Below, piece by piece: positions 35,156 to 42,995 of a stretch of DNA of 64,000 bases. Source of the stretch: JANOSH01 sp031415695 (GTDB taxonomy: Bacteria > Actinomycetota > Acidimicrobiia > Acidimicrobiales > Ilumatobacteraceae); NCBI GenBank assembly GCA_031415695.1, contig JANOSH010000068.1, forward strand, positions 1-64,000, in the 5' to 3' direction. Position 1 is the stretch's first letter; each line of letters begins with the position of its first letter. Made by a program: the position numbers and the translations under genes. The notes beneath the pieces are model-generated. The model saw only the letters and a list, made by a program, of their open reading frames with translations, was not told the DNA's origin and did no database searches.

Positions 35156-36120
35156 TAACGCAAGGGGGCGTTAGCACTCCACGGTTCGGCTTCTTCGCGC
35201 ACGTCGAGGTGCACTCGTTTCCAGGTGACATCGACGGTGTCGTCCGGCGCAGCGTCGACCATGAGTTCGAACATGCCCCGTGCCGTTTGGTTAGCCGGTT
35301 GCGCCAATAACTGTAACAACGCCTCGGCCGCCTCGTGTGTTTCGAGCATTCGTGGCTGCCAGCGACCAAAGACCTTGGCGTTCTCGGCGTACTCGCCGGT
35401 CATGCCAGTGCGAACGAATGGAAGCATGATCGACAGCGCATTAACTAGTTCGGATGATTTGCCGAGATTCACATGCAAGACATCGGGCAGTTGCAGTACA
35501 GCCCAGTTGCTGACGGCGTACCCGGGAACGGTTGCGCCCGGATCTATTGCTTGGCGGGAACTGACGTACACAATCTGCAACGGTTCGTTGGCATAGACGG
35601 CCTCGCCGGCCCACAGGTGTGTTGACGCCAGGAACCCATCGATTTTGGTCTGCAACACCAACTGCGATTCGGCCAAGTTGTCCATAAAGGTCTGGCGCAC
35701 GCGTGCGCGCCGTTGGGCCACCGACTCGCCGTCAATTGCTCGCAACGCTCGTCCGAAGCTGTAGCCCTTCTCGGTGAGGCCACTGTTGCAGATCAAGAGG
35801 TTCGGCGGCAGACCCCCGAACTGGTCGATGACGTAGCTGCGGCTCGACCACAGGTCACCCGAGTTCGTGACGTCGGCCTGTACGGGAAACGCCTTGACCC
35901 CACGGGATTCCAATGCGTGCACGAGGTCGAAGCCGTCTTCATACGAGCGATGAAAGTGCACGCCTACAGACTCGGCACCACTGAGTCCCGCCGCCAGCGC
36001 GAAGGCCTGGCCGAGGCCACCATCTTTACCAGCGCCTGTAATGAGTACGCGTTTACCGGCGACGCCACTTGTCAGACTTCCGCCGAATTGGAACTTCGTA
36101 GGATCAACGCTGAACGACAT
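35152..36120 (-). CDS. SDR-family protein lacking the usual catalytic Lys
   Basis: A 322-aa Rossmann protein with an N-terminal extension and the cofactor loop ITGAGKDGGLGQAFAL, similar to ketoreductase domains of fatty-acid or mycolate synthases. The active-site region reads YVSSRQAID...PGYAVSNW: the Ser and Tyr are there but the YxxxK lysine is Asn (YAVSN). It may be a reductase with altered mechanism or a non-catalytic binder. It is last in the sulfite-reduction operon, 21 nt after the DUF4202 gene, which is unusual company for an SDR. Function unknown. Confidence 0.75.
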   Translation of the reverse strand: MSFSVDPTKFQFGGSLTSGVAGKRVLITGAGKDGGLGQAFALAAGLSGAESVGVHFHRSYEDGFDLVHALESRGVKAFPVQADVTNSGDLWSSRSYVIDQFGGLPPNLLICNSGLTEKGYSFGRALRAIDGESVAQRRARVRQTFMDNLAESQLVLQTKIDGFLASTHLWAGEAVYANEPLQIVYVSSRQAIDPGATVPGYAVSNWAVLQLPDVLHVNLGKSSELVNALSIMLPFVRTGMTGEYAENAKVFGRWQPRMLETHEAAEALLQLLAQPANQTARGMFELMVDAAPDDTVDVTWKRVHLDVREEAEPWSANAPLRY

Positions 36121-36141
36121 GGCGAGAGCGTATGCGAACTG

Positions 36142-36699
36142 CTAGAGGAGCAGGGCGCGTGCCGGGCCCTCGGGGACGGCTGCCAGCACCAGCGCAAACG
36201 CTTCACGGCTCATCTTCGCTGTGGTTCGTTCAATTGCTACCAAGGTGCGTTCGGGGCCGAGCTTGTCGAGCAGGTCGGCAAGATCCGTTTCGCAGAACAC
36301 CAGACACGCTACGTCCTCTACCCGTTGGGTCTCGGGATCGCTTCCCAAACCCACGCGTTGGGCCAGTGCCGTAGCCCGGGAAATGGTGAACTCGGCCACG
36401 CCCACCGGCGCAAGCACCTCGAGGAACGACGCAGCCAGCGCAGCTTTTTGGGCTGCTCTCCACCGGTTGTAACCGAGCTTGCCGTCGGGGTGCCACGACC
36501 GAGGAATAGCCCACCGGCGAAGATGATGACCTCGAGCCGCTAACTGCACGGCGTTGGAAGCCTCAGGCGCCAGCCGAGTCAACCACTTCGTGGCCAGTTC
36601 GCCTTGTAGCCGAGCTTTGGGGACCAGCGTCCCTTTCCAGTCAACCTGGGTAGGGTCGTGGTCGTTGGCGGCGTCGATTGCGTTGAAAGCTAGGCGCAC
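36142..36699 (-). CDS. DUF4202 protein
   Basis: A 185-aa protein of the DUF4202 family, recognised by FNAIDAANDHDP, AARGHHLRRWAIPRS and RVEDVACLVFCETDLADLL. The conserved His/Asp residues suggest an HD-like or metal-binding helical fold. Family members are often found beside sulfite reductase, as here: the ATG lies inside the last codons of the reductase gene (10-nt overlap). Role unproven, presumably connected with sulfur or siroheme metabolism. Confidence 0.85.
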   Translation of the reverse strand: MRLAFNAIDAANDHDPTQVDWKGTLVPKARLQGELATKWLTRLAPEASNAVQLAARGHHLRRWAIPRSWHPDGKLGYNRWRAAQKAALAASFLEVLAPVGVAEFTISRATALAQRVGLGSDPETQRVEDVACLVFCETDLADLLDKLGPERTLVAIERTTAKMSREAFALVLAAVPEGPARALLL

Positions 36700-38474
36700 T
36701 CTGACTCGCCGAGGGCCACGGCGAAGGGGTTGAATTCGTCCCAGTCCACAAAGAAATCGGGATTCTCGATCCGGGTCGGGAAATGATCGAGGTCTTTGAG
36801 CTCCGCCGCTAGGGCCTTGACGCCACCGGCTCGGTCCATCCAGCCTCGGAACGATTCGCCCGCTTGTCGCTCGGCTGCGAAGCGGCGCACGATCCGTATG
36901 GTCGCCTCGGGTGCAGCCTTAGCGGGGAGTCGTAACGCCTTATCGCCGAATTCGGCGCGAGCATCGCCAACATAGCCGCCGAGCAACATTTGGTAACCGG
37001 GTGCCGATGTGCCGTCGGCTCTGCGTTCCATGCCGAAGAAACCAATGTCGGCAACATGATGCTGCCCGCACGAGTTCATGCAGCCCGAGATGTTGATACG
37101 CAGGCCGCCGACGTCGCTGAGGCCTTCGGCCTCGAGTCGGTCGCCAATGGCCCGAGCCAGACCTCGCGACTGTGTGACCGCAAGGTTGCAGGTGTCGGCG
37201 CCCGGGCACGACACGACATCGCGAACCAACTCGGCACCGGGCTCGGCCATGCCGATGTCGCCCAGACGGTTGTAGAGCTCGGGAAGCTGCGCCTCGGTAA
37301 GGCCGCGGTACACCAAGTTTTGGCGGTTCGTGAACCGGATTTCGGCGCCAAGGTCTCGCTGTATCTCGGCGAGAGCCCGGAACTGGCTGGGGGTTATGTC
37401 GCCGAGATGCGCCCAGGCATACGCCGACACCGTGCCATTAGCCCGACCACGAACGACGTTGGCGTCGAACCATCGGTCGCGTGGGTTCCGACGCGTCATC
37501 TGCACGGGTACGCCTTGGCCCACCGCGGTGGGCGAAACGTCGGCGCTGAGGCCAGCCGGGGCGTCGCCGAATTCGCGAACTTCGGCCGGGATTCCGCCGG
37601 GCCACGACGATGACGCGAGCAGCAGGCGGCGTTGCGACTTCACGCGGCGTTGCACTTCCTCCCAACCAAGCGTGTCGACAAGCCACTTCATGCGGGCACG
37701 GATTCGGTTGTCTCGGTTACCTGCTTGCTCGAAGACACGTAGCGCCGATTCGATGGTGGGTAGCAAGTCCTCGCGTGAGGTGAAGTCTTCGAGGGCTAAC
37801 GCCGGATGCGGGTTGGCACCAAGACCGCCCGCCAGGAACACACGGAAACCTGCCTCGATTCTTCCGTCGTCGAGCGTACGAGTCACGCCAATCACGCCCA
37901 CGTCGTTGAACATCGCCTGACCACAATCGGTAGCGCAGCCCGAAAAGTTGATCTTGAACTTACGAGGTAAACGCTGGCCGAGCGGGTTACGCAACAGGTG
38001 CCGGAACGCAGCCTCGGCCCACTGGGTGATGTCGAGCTTTTCGTGCGGGCACGCGCCGGCCAGATGGCAGCCTTGGATATTGCGGACGGTATCGCCGCAC
38101 GCCTCGCGACTGGTCATGCCCACTTCGCCCAGCTTGCGCAGTACAACGGGAATGTCGTCGAGCTTCACGAAATGGAACTGAACGTTCTGGCGGGTGGTGA
38201 TGTGACCCCATCCACGGGAGTAGTTCTCGGCGACGTCGGCCATGGCATCGAGTTGTTCGGGGGTTACCTTGCCGTAGGGGGCTTTGACGCGCACCATGAA
38301 ATTGTCGCCAACCTGACGCTGTCCGTAGACACCGTTGGCCAGCCGGAAGACACGAAAGACGTCGTCGTCGATGGTGCCAGCCCGGTGGCGAGCGATCATC
38401 ACTTCGAACTTGGCAATATCGGCGGCGATCTCGGGGTCGAGAACAGTGGGAGACGAATACATAACTTGGGTCAT
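36690..38474 (-). CDS. sir: Ferredoxin-type nitrite/sulfite reductase (siroheme, 4Fe-4S)
   Basis: A 594-aa hemoprotein with two nitrite/sulfite reductase repeats. The first contains YSRGWGHITTRQNVQFHFVKL; the second DLGAEIRFTNRQNLVYRGL. The 4Fe-4S/siroheme ligands are at VSCPGADTCNLAV and ISGCMNSCGQHH (Cx5C ... Cx3C). It reduces sulfite to sulfide with six electrons from ferredoxin. The setting with cysH and siroheme genes identifies it as sulfite rather than nitrite reductase. The ATG overlaps the cobA stop by 4 nt. Confidence 0.94.
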   Translation of the reverse strand: MTQVMYSSPTVLDPEIAADIAKFEVMIARHRAGTIDDDVFRVFRLANGVYGQRQVGDNFMVRVKAPYGKVTPEQLDAMADVAENYSRGWGHITTRQNVQFHFVKLDDIPVVLRKLGEVGMTSREACGDTVRNIQGCHLAGACPHEKLDITQWAEAAFRHLLRNPLGQRLPRKFKINFSGCATDCGQAMFNDVGVIGVTRTLDDGRIEAGFRVFLAGGLGANPHPALALEDFTSREDLLPTIESALRVFEQAGNRDNRIRARMKWLVDTLGWEEVQRRVKSQRRLLLASSSWPGGIPAEVREFGDAPAGLSADVSPTAVGQGVPVQMTRRNPRDRWFDANVVRGRANGTVSAYAWAHLGDITPSQFRALAEIQRDLGAEIRFTNRQNLVYRGLTEAQLPELYNRLGDIGMAEPGAELVRDVVSCPGADTCNLAVTQSRGLARAIGDRLEAEGLSDVGGLRINISGCMNSCGQHHVADIGFFGMERRADGTSAPGYQMLLGGYVGDARAEFGDKALRLPAKAAPEATIRIVRRFAAERQAGESFRGWMDRAGGVKALAAELKDLDHFPTRIENPDFFVDWDEFNPFAVALGESECA

Positions 38475-39217
38475 GAGCTGACCTCCTGGTCAATCGAATG
38501 GGACGCGAGCTCGCGTAGGTCGAGTGCCGCGACGGCACCTATAACGATTACTGACGGGTTGGCGACCGCTTCCCGGCCGAGGTCGTCGAGCACGAGTCGA
38601 TGTTCGGCCTGCTGGGATGTCGTAGCGTTCGTGATAATGGCCACCGGTGTCTGAGGATCCATACCCCCGCCGACTAGCCGATCACGAAACTTGGCAGCGC
38701 GTGCGGCACCCATCAAGATCACGAGGGTTGTACCCAGCCGGGCCAACGCGTCCCAGTCGAGGCCTCGATCGTGGGTGGGGTCCTGATGGGCCGTGATGAC
38801 GGTAAACCCACTGGAGGCAAGCCGAGTAGTGAGCGGAATACCAACCGCGGCCGGCGCGGCTATAGCGGAGCTGATACCGGGCACCACCGTGACCGAAATA
38901 CCCGCCCCCTGAAGCGCCACCTGTTCCTCGGCGGCGCGACCAAACACATGCGGGTCGCCACCTTTGAGACGCACGACGCAAGCGAATCGCAGTCCTCGAT
39001 CGATCAGGATGTCGTTGATGTCGGATTGCGTTGACCCCGGCCGGCCGGGCCATTTGCCCACGTCGATCAGTTCGGCCAACGGGTTGGCAATAGCAAGAAC
39101 CTCGGCCGACACCAGGCGGTCGTGCACGACAACGTCGGCCTTCCGCAACAGTTCTGCGGCTCGAAGCGTCAAAAGGCCAACGTCACCGGGCCCAGCGCCC
39201 ACCAAATGAACGGTCAC
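38471..39217 (-). CDS. cobA: Uroporphyrinogen-III C-methyltransferase
   Basis: A 248-aa SUMT from a GTG at 39217 that overlaps the previous stop (GTGA). Signatures: VHLVGAGPGDVGLLTLRA at the N-terminus, VRLKGGDPHVFGR, and VVPGISSAIAAPAAVGIPLTTR. It methylates uroporphyrinogen III twice to precorrin-2 with S-adenosylmethionine, the first step to siroheme for the sulfite reductase encoded next. The longer frame upstream is a shadow of the siroheme dehydrogenase gene. Confidence 0.94.
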   Translation of the reverse strand: MTVHLVGAGPGDVGLLTLRAAELLRKADVVVHDRLVSAEVLAIANPLAELIDVGKWPGRPGSTQSDINDILIDRGLRFACVVRLKGGDPHVFGRAAEEQVALQGAGISVTVVPGISSAIAAPAAVGIPLTTRLASSGFTVITAHQDPTHDRGLDWDALARLGTTLVILMGAARAAKFRDRLVGGGMDPQTPVAIITNATTSQQAEHRLVLDDLGREAVANPSVIVIGAVAALDLRELASHSIDQEVSS

Positions 39218-39852
39218 CGTTGCGCCCGATCGAGGCCAAGATGCGCTAGTACGTGGAGGCGGGCTGCGTCGTGGTCGCCGCTCGCAACTAGGTCGAGGAA
39301 CCCGTCGTCGAACGCCTCGTGCCAACCCCGTATCTCGGTGGTTCGGCCGTGGGTATGGAGTTCGTCTCGAACCGACGCCACGATGTCGAGCCCCTGGGCG
39401 TACGTGTCGTCTATAACACGATCGAGTTCTCGCCGAACCCACGACGAGAAAGCGGGGCTACGACCCTTGCTCGACACGGTTACTTGCAGATCGCCTCGGC
39501 GAAGGATCGACGGCAGCGTGAACGTGCACAGGTCGGGTACGTCGGCGATATTGACTGGTATGCCTGCGGCCTGCGCATCGGCCGAAATCTGTTCGTCGAC
39601 GGCGCGCACGCCAGTGGCCGCGATAGCAAGGCGATACGACGCAACCTCGCCGCGCTGATACTTGCGCTGGTGCCATCGCACGCCAACGCGGCCGACCAGT
39701 TCGGCGACGATGGTCGGCGACACCACGGTGACGGCTGCTCCACTAGCGAGCAGGCCGTCGACCTTGCGAGCGGCAATGTGGCCACCCCCGATGACGAGCA
39801 CCGGGGCATCGGCCAGCCGAATGTTGATGGGGTAATCGGGGGTTAGTGTCAC
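39214..39852 (-). CDS. Precorrin-2 dehydrogenase / sirohydrochlorin ferrochelatase-like
   Basis: A 212-aa protein equal to the N-terminal module of CysG (Met8p-like): NIRLADAPVLVIGGGHIAARKVDGLLASGA binds NAD, and PSILRRGDLQVTVSSKGRSP is the conserved dimer/active-site segment. It oxidises precorrin-2 and may insert iron to form siroheme. The GTG at 39852 overlaps the cysH stop (GTGA). In this operon the CysG activities are split into two genes. Confidence 0.9.
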   Translation of the reverse strand: MTLTPDYPINIRLADAPVLVIGGGHIAARKVDGLLASGAAVTVVSPTIVAELVGRVGVRWHQRKYQRGEVASYRLAIAATGVRAVDEQISADAQAAGIPVNIADVPDLCTFTLPSILRRGDLQVTVSSKGRSPAFSSWVRRELDRVIDDTYAQGLDIVASVRDELHTHGRTTEIRGWHEAFDDGFLDLVASGDHDAARLHVLAHLGLDRAQR

Positions 39853-40517
39853 AGGTGCAACCCACATTCGGTCTTGCCGCTTCCAGCCCACCGCCCCGAC
39901 CGTGAATCGCTGGAATCAGCGACTGGGTTGGTGCATGGCCAGCAGCCAATCGATGGATAGCCCTGGCTCAGCAACGGATTCACCACAACATCGTTGTCGA
40001 GGATGTATCGGTCGACTTCGGCGTCGCTCATGTTGGCGATGGGGCAGATTTTGTAGAGGCCACGCTTATCGATGCTGACGATCGGCGTGGCGGCCCGTGC
40101 CTCGGACTCGGACCGGCGCAGACCGGTCATCCAGGCATCCTTACCCTCGAGTGCACGATTGAGCGGCTCGACCTTACGCGCTGCGCAGCAGGCTTCGGTG
40201 CCACGTTCGAAGAGATCGGGAGCATCCGACGCCGGACGCTCGACCCGCAGATTCAGCCGATAGCGACCCTGGGCCGTGCGCAACGTGGACAGTGTTTCGG
40301 CGAAGTGGAACCCGGTATCGAGAAAGATGACTTCGATGTCGGGATCAACGGTCGTGGCCAGATGAACCAGCACCGTGTCGCCCATGGAAGCAGGCACAGC
40401 TATACGAGACCCGAAGGTCCCAATGCTCCAAGCAACGATGTCGCGAGGGGTCCAGGACTCAAATCGTTGATTTAATTCGGTGGTGTCGAGCAGCGTTGTC
40501 AGCATCGTGATGGCCAT
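39849..40517 (-). CDS. cysH: Assimilatory adenylylsulfate (APS) reductase CysH
   Basis: A 222-aa thioredoxin-dependent reductase with the PAPS-reductase fold (VIFLDTGFHFAETL). The cysteine pairs TEACCAARKVEP and GYPSIGCWPCTNPV mark a 4Fe-4S APS reductase, as in mycobacteria, rather than a cluster-free PAPS reductase. The C-terminal GKTECGLHL carries the catalytic Cys. It reduces APS to sulfite and AMP. First gene of a leftward operon: cysH, siroheme dehydrogenase, cobA, sir, DUF4202, SDR, all joined by overlaps or short gaps. Confidence 0.95.
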   Translation of the reverse strand: MAITMLTTLLDTTELNQRFESWTPRDIVAWSIGTFGSRIAVPASMGDTVLVHLATTVDPDIEVIFLDTGFHFAETLSTLRTAQGRYRLNLRVERPASDAPDLFERGTEACCAARKVEPLNRALEGKDAWMTGLRRSESEARAATPIVSIDKRGLYKICPIANMSDAEVDRYILDNDVVVNPLLSQGYPSIGCWPCTNPVADSSDSRSGRWAGSGKTECGLHL

Positions 40518-40549
40518 TCCTGTAAATCCCGATTGGAATAGTCAGGAAT
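40516..40549. promoter_or_regulatory. Inverted repeat at the cysH start, candidate operator
   Basis: ATTCCTG at 40516-40522 and CAGGAAT at 40543-40549 form a 7-bp inverted repeat with a 20-nt spacer. A further GGAATA lies inside at 40535-40540. It covers the start codon and leader of cysH, and a TATATT on the minus strand near 40553-40548 could be a -10 box. The layout would suit a repressor of sulfur assimilation, e.g. Rrf2-type, but this is inference. Confidence 0.35.
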
Positions 40550-40606
40550 ATAGCGAACAACTTCGTTCCTGTCGAGCGCGGCTCTCGACATGTCGGAAAA
40601 TTGACC

Positions 40607-40630
40607 GAGCCGACGCCTAGGCGTCGGCTC
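40607..40630 (-). terminator. Perfect 24-nt palindrome downstream of tRNA-Ala
   Basis: GAGCCGACGCC/GGCGTCGGCTC form a perfect palindrome centred on TA, 19 nt after the tRNA 3' end. The downstream minus-strand sequence GGTCAATTTTCC has only a short T-run, so it is a weak intrinsic-type terminator for the tRNA. It could also block read-through into the cysH promoter. Confidence 0.6.
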
Positions 40631-40649
40631 GATTCGTTGAACTATGGGG

Positions 40650-40722
40650 TGGAGGTGAGGGGAATCGAACCCCTGGCCTCAACAGTGCGATTGTTGCGCT
40701 CTACCAACTGAGCTACACCCCC
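40650..40722 (-). tRNA. tRNA-Ala (anticodon CGC)
   Basis: A 73-nt cloverleaf is complete: acceptor GGGGGTG with CACCTCC, D-arm GCTC/GAGC with AGTTGGTA loop, anticodon stem CAACA/TGTTG with loop ATCGCAC (anticodon CGC, T33, A37), and T-arm AGGGG TTCGATT CCCCT. The acceptor stem has the G3:U70 wobble pair that identifies alanine tRNAs, and discriminator A73. The sequence after it (CCCC) does not encode a full CCA. It reads the codon GCG. Confidence 0.96.
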
Positions 40723-40789
40723 ATACTGGAACACCCGTACGGCGGGCCACATCCTAGAAGGTTTCGCCCGCCGCGGCGAGCACGAACCA

Positions 40790-41233
40790 TTAGGCGGCGC
40801 GGGACCACTCGTACTGGCTTGCCCGTGATTGCTCAGACTTGCGGATCTGGACCAACGAGTAGATGTAGATCAGAACGAGAGCGTCGAGGGCAAGGTGCGC
40901 AGTGATGAATGTGCGGTAGCTCATACCAAAGCCGATGATTCCGGTGAGCAACGCCCCGCCTCCCAACATCGTAAGTATGTTCTGGCGACGTCGGCGCATT
41001 GCGGCGCGAGCCACAGCCTGACGCGATACCGGACGGCTGACGGCACGATAGGCCGCTGCCGGACGAACACCGCTGCTCATGGGCCGGGCTGGGGCCGATG
41101 TCTGCAACGTGGACAAATGACGGCGGAAGCTCATCATGGAACTATTTCGAAGATCGGAGCGCGAGCGAAGTAGAGGTGGTGCAAGAACCACAATCCACAT
41201 CACAGCCAAAATCACGATAATCAACGGGGTCAC
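40790..41233 (-). CDS. Small membrane protein, function unknown
   Basis: A 147-aa protein with an N-terminal membrane segment (LIIVILAVMWIVVLAPP, residues ~4-20), a basic cytoplasmic stretch of ~65 residues rich in Arg/Ser, and a C-terminal pair of hydrophobic segments (~88-105 and ~112-130). This topology is common among uncharacterised actinobacterial proteins. No enzyme motif is seen. It follows moaC on the same strand but is separated by 162 nt that look like a promoter region. Confidence 0.7.
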   Translation of the reverse strand: MTPLIIVILAVMWIVVLAPPLLRSRSDLRNSSMMSFRRHLSTLQTSAPARPMSSGVRPAAAYRAVSRPVSRQAVARAAMRRRRQNILTMLGGGALLTGIIGFGMSYRTFITAHLALDALVLIYIYSLVQIRKSEQSRASQYEWSRAA

Positions 41234-41395
41234 CCTTCAGCCTGCCTTCTGTCGTAGTTGGAACCGTAGCGAACAATCCGCCGGAAGTGGTGGACTAATC
41301 ACATTGGTGTCATTTGGTGCTAACAGTATCGGTTCCATTTGCCCACTTCTATTACAGTTGTACTACAAACGCTATGGACTCGCAACATCGAACCG
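41234..41395. promoter_or_regulatory. Spacer after moaC and before the small membrane-protein gene
   Basis: A comparatively AT-rich gap. On the minus strand TTGTAG and TAATAG are spaced roughly as -35/-10-like hexamers but too closely to be sure. No gene or clear terminator is seen. Confidence 0.25.
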
Positions 41396-41881
41396 TCAGT
41401 TATCGTCATCGCGGCGGTACATTCCTGACCTCCCACCGGTTTTTTCCCACAGCGCAAGCTCCCCAATGTGCATACCCCGATCGGCCGATTTACACATATC
41501 GTAAATCGTCAGAGCGGCTACAGAACACGCGTGTAGTGCTTCCATTTCTACACCAGTTCTGTCGATGGTCTCGACCGTGGACTCCACAGCAATGAAATCG
41601 TCTCCGAATTCAAAGTTCACTGTGACGGCACCAACCAGGAGCGGGTGGCAGAGCGGGATGAGGTCGGCTGTGCGTTTAGCGGCTTGAATGCCAGCAACTC
41701 GGGCAACGGCCAGCACATCGCCCTTCTTAACTTCGCGCCCGACTACCGCCGCAGTGGTTTCGGGCTTCATGAACACCTTGCAGCGAGCGATAGCTCGGCG
41801 TGCCGTGGGCTCCTTGAGCGTCACGTCGACCATGCGGGCGCGCCCATGGGGATCAAGATGGGTGAATGGAAGGTCGGTCAC
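41396..41881 (-). CDS. moaC: Cyclic pyranopterin monophosphate synthase MoaC
   Basis: A 161-aa protein with all MoaC signatures: FTHLDPHGRARMVDV, KKGDVLAVARVAGIQAAKRTADLIPLCHPL and GVEMEALHACSVAALTIYDMCK. It converts the MoaA product (3',8-cyclo-7,8-dihydro-GTP) to cyclic pyranopterin monophosphate in molybdenum-cofactor synthesis. It follows moaA by 28 nt in a moeA-moaA-moaC operon. Confidence 0.96.
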   Translation of the reverse strand: MTDLPFTHLDPHGRARMVDVTLKEPTARRAIARCKVFMKPETTAAVVGREVKKGDVLAVARVAGIQAAKRTADLIPLCHPLLVGAVTVNFEFGDDFIAVESTVETIDRTGVEMEALHACSVAALTIYDMCKSADRGMHIGELALWEKTGGRSGMYRRDDDN

Positions 41882-41909
41882 CTAGACCACCCTATGCGCC
41901 CAACGGGCG

Positions 41910-42938
41910 TCAACCCCCGATTTGGCTCATCGACTTGTCGGGCCGGATGAAATGCACCTGGCCAATAGAATGCCCCGCCCATTTGGTGCCTACAGCGCGA
42001 CGAATCTCGGCTGCCAACGCATCGTCGTCCGCTCCGGCACGCACGAGCGCCCGTAGATCAAACCCCGTCGTGGCGAACAGGCAGGTTCTGAATTGGCCAT
42101 CGGCGGTAAGCCTCACCCGGTCGCAATCACCACAGAACGGCTTGGTAACGGTCGGTATAACCCCAACCTCACCCTTGCCGTCGAGATACCGCCACCGATC
42201 GGCTGGAGCCGCACCACGCTGGGCGACCTGCTCAAGGGGGAACACCGCGTTGATCGCCTCGACGATCTCGTCTTGGCTTACCACTTTGGCGGAACGCCAA
42301 TCGCCGGTTGCATCAAGGGGCATAAACTCGATGAAGCGAACCTGCACGTTACTGTCTCGTCCGAACCGGGCCAGGTCGATGATTTCGTCATCGTTGACGC
42401 CACGTTCCAAGACAGCGTTGATCTTGACCTGAGAAAACCCGGCCTCTTTCGCCGCTTCAATGCCGTCGAGGACCGACGAGAGTTCGTTGCGACGAGTCAT
42501 GGCCAGAAATCGGTCGGCCTGCAGGGTGTCGAGACTGATGTTGACGCGATTGAGACCAGCCGCGCGCAGTTCGTTTGCGACCAAGCGAAACGTTGCCCCG
42601 TTCGTAGTCATTGCCAGGTCGGGGGCCAGGCCGGCGCGCGGGCTGTCGGCCGATGGCGACAGCCGCAGGTTGGCGAGTTTCTCCACCAAGACGGGCAAGT
42701 GCGCCCGAACCGTGGGCTCGCCGCCCGTCAGGCGGATGCCGTCGACAGCGAAACGCTCCACGAAAACTCGGGCGAGCTGGGCTATCTCCTCGAAGCTCAG
42801 CACCTCGTCACGCGGCAGCCAGGTCATTCCTTCGGACGGCATGCAATAGGTGCAGCGAAAGTTACAGCGGTCGGTTATAGATATACGTAGATCGCGGACT
42901 GTTCGTCCGAATGGATCAACGAGAGCGTCACCAGCCAT
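41910..42938 (-). CDS. moaA: GTP 3',8-cyclase MoaA
   Basis: A 342-aa radical-SAM enzyme: N-terminal cluster CNFRCTYC, LTGGEPTVR, and a C-terminal second 4Fe-4S site CGDCDRVRLTADGQFRTCLF. The protein ends in IGG; the C-terminal GG tail is needed for MoaA activity. It rearranges GTP to 3',8-cyclo-7,8-dihydro-GTP. It sits 57 nt after moeA and before moaC. Confidence 0.96.
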   Translation of the reverse strand: MAGDALVDPFGRTVRDLRISITDRCNFRCTYCMPSEGMTWLPRDEVLSFEEIAQLARVFVERFAVDGIRLTGGEPTVRAHLPVLVEKLANLRLSPSADSPRAGLAPDLAMTTNGATFRLVANELRAAGLNRVNISLDTLQADRFLAMTRRNELSSVLDGIEAAKEAGFSQVKINAVLERGVNDDEIIDLARFGRDSNVQVRFIEFMPLDATGDWRSAKVVSQDEIVEAINAVFPLEQVAQRGAAPADRWRYLDGKGEVGVIPTVTKPFCGDCDRVRLTADGQFRTCLFATTGFDLRALVRAGADDDALAAEIRRAVGTKWAGHSIGQVHFIRPDKSMSQIGG

Positions 42939-42995
42939 AGCGCCACAGTATCCCGGTATTCAGCAATTGACTACTTGGATCAGCCGAGGATTGGC

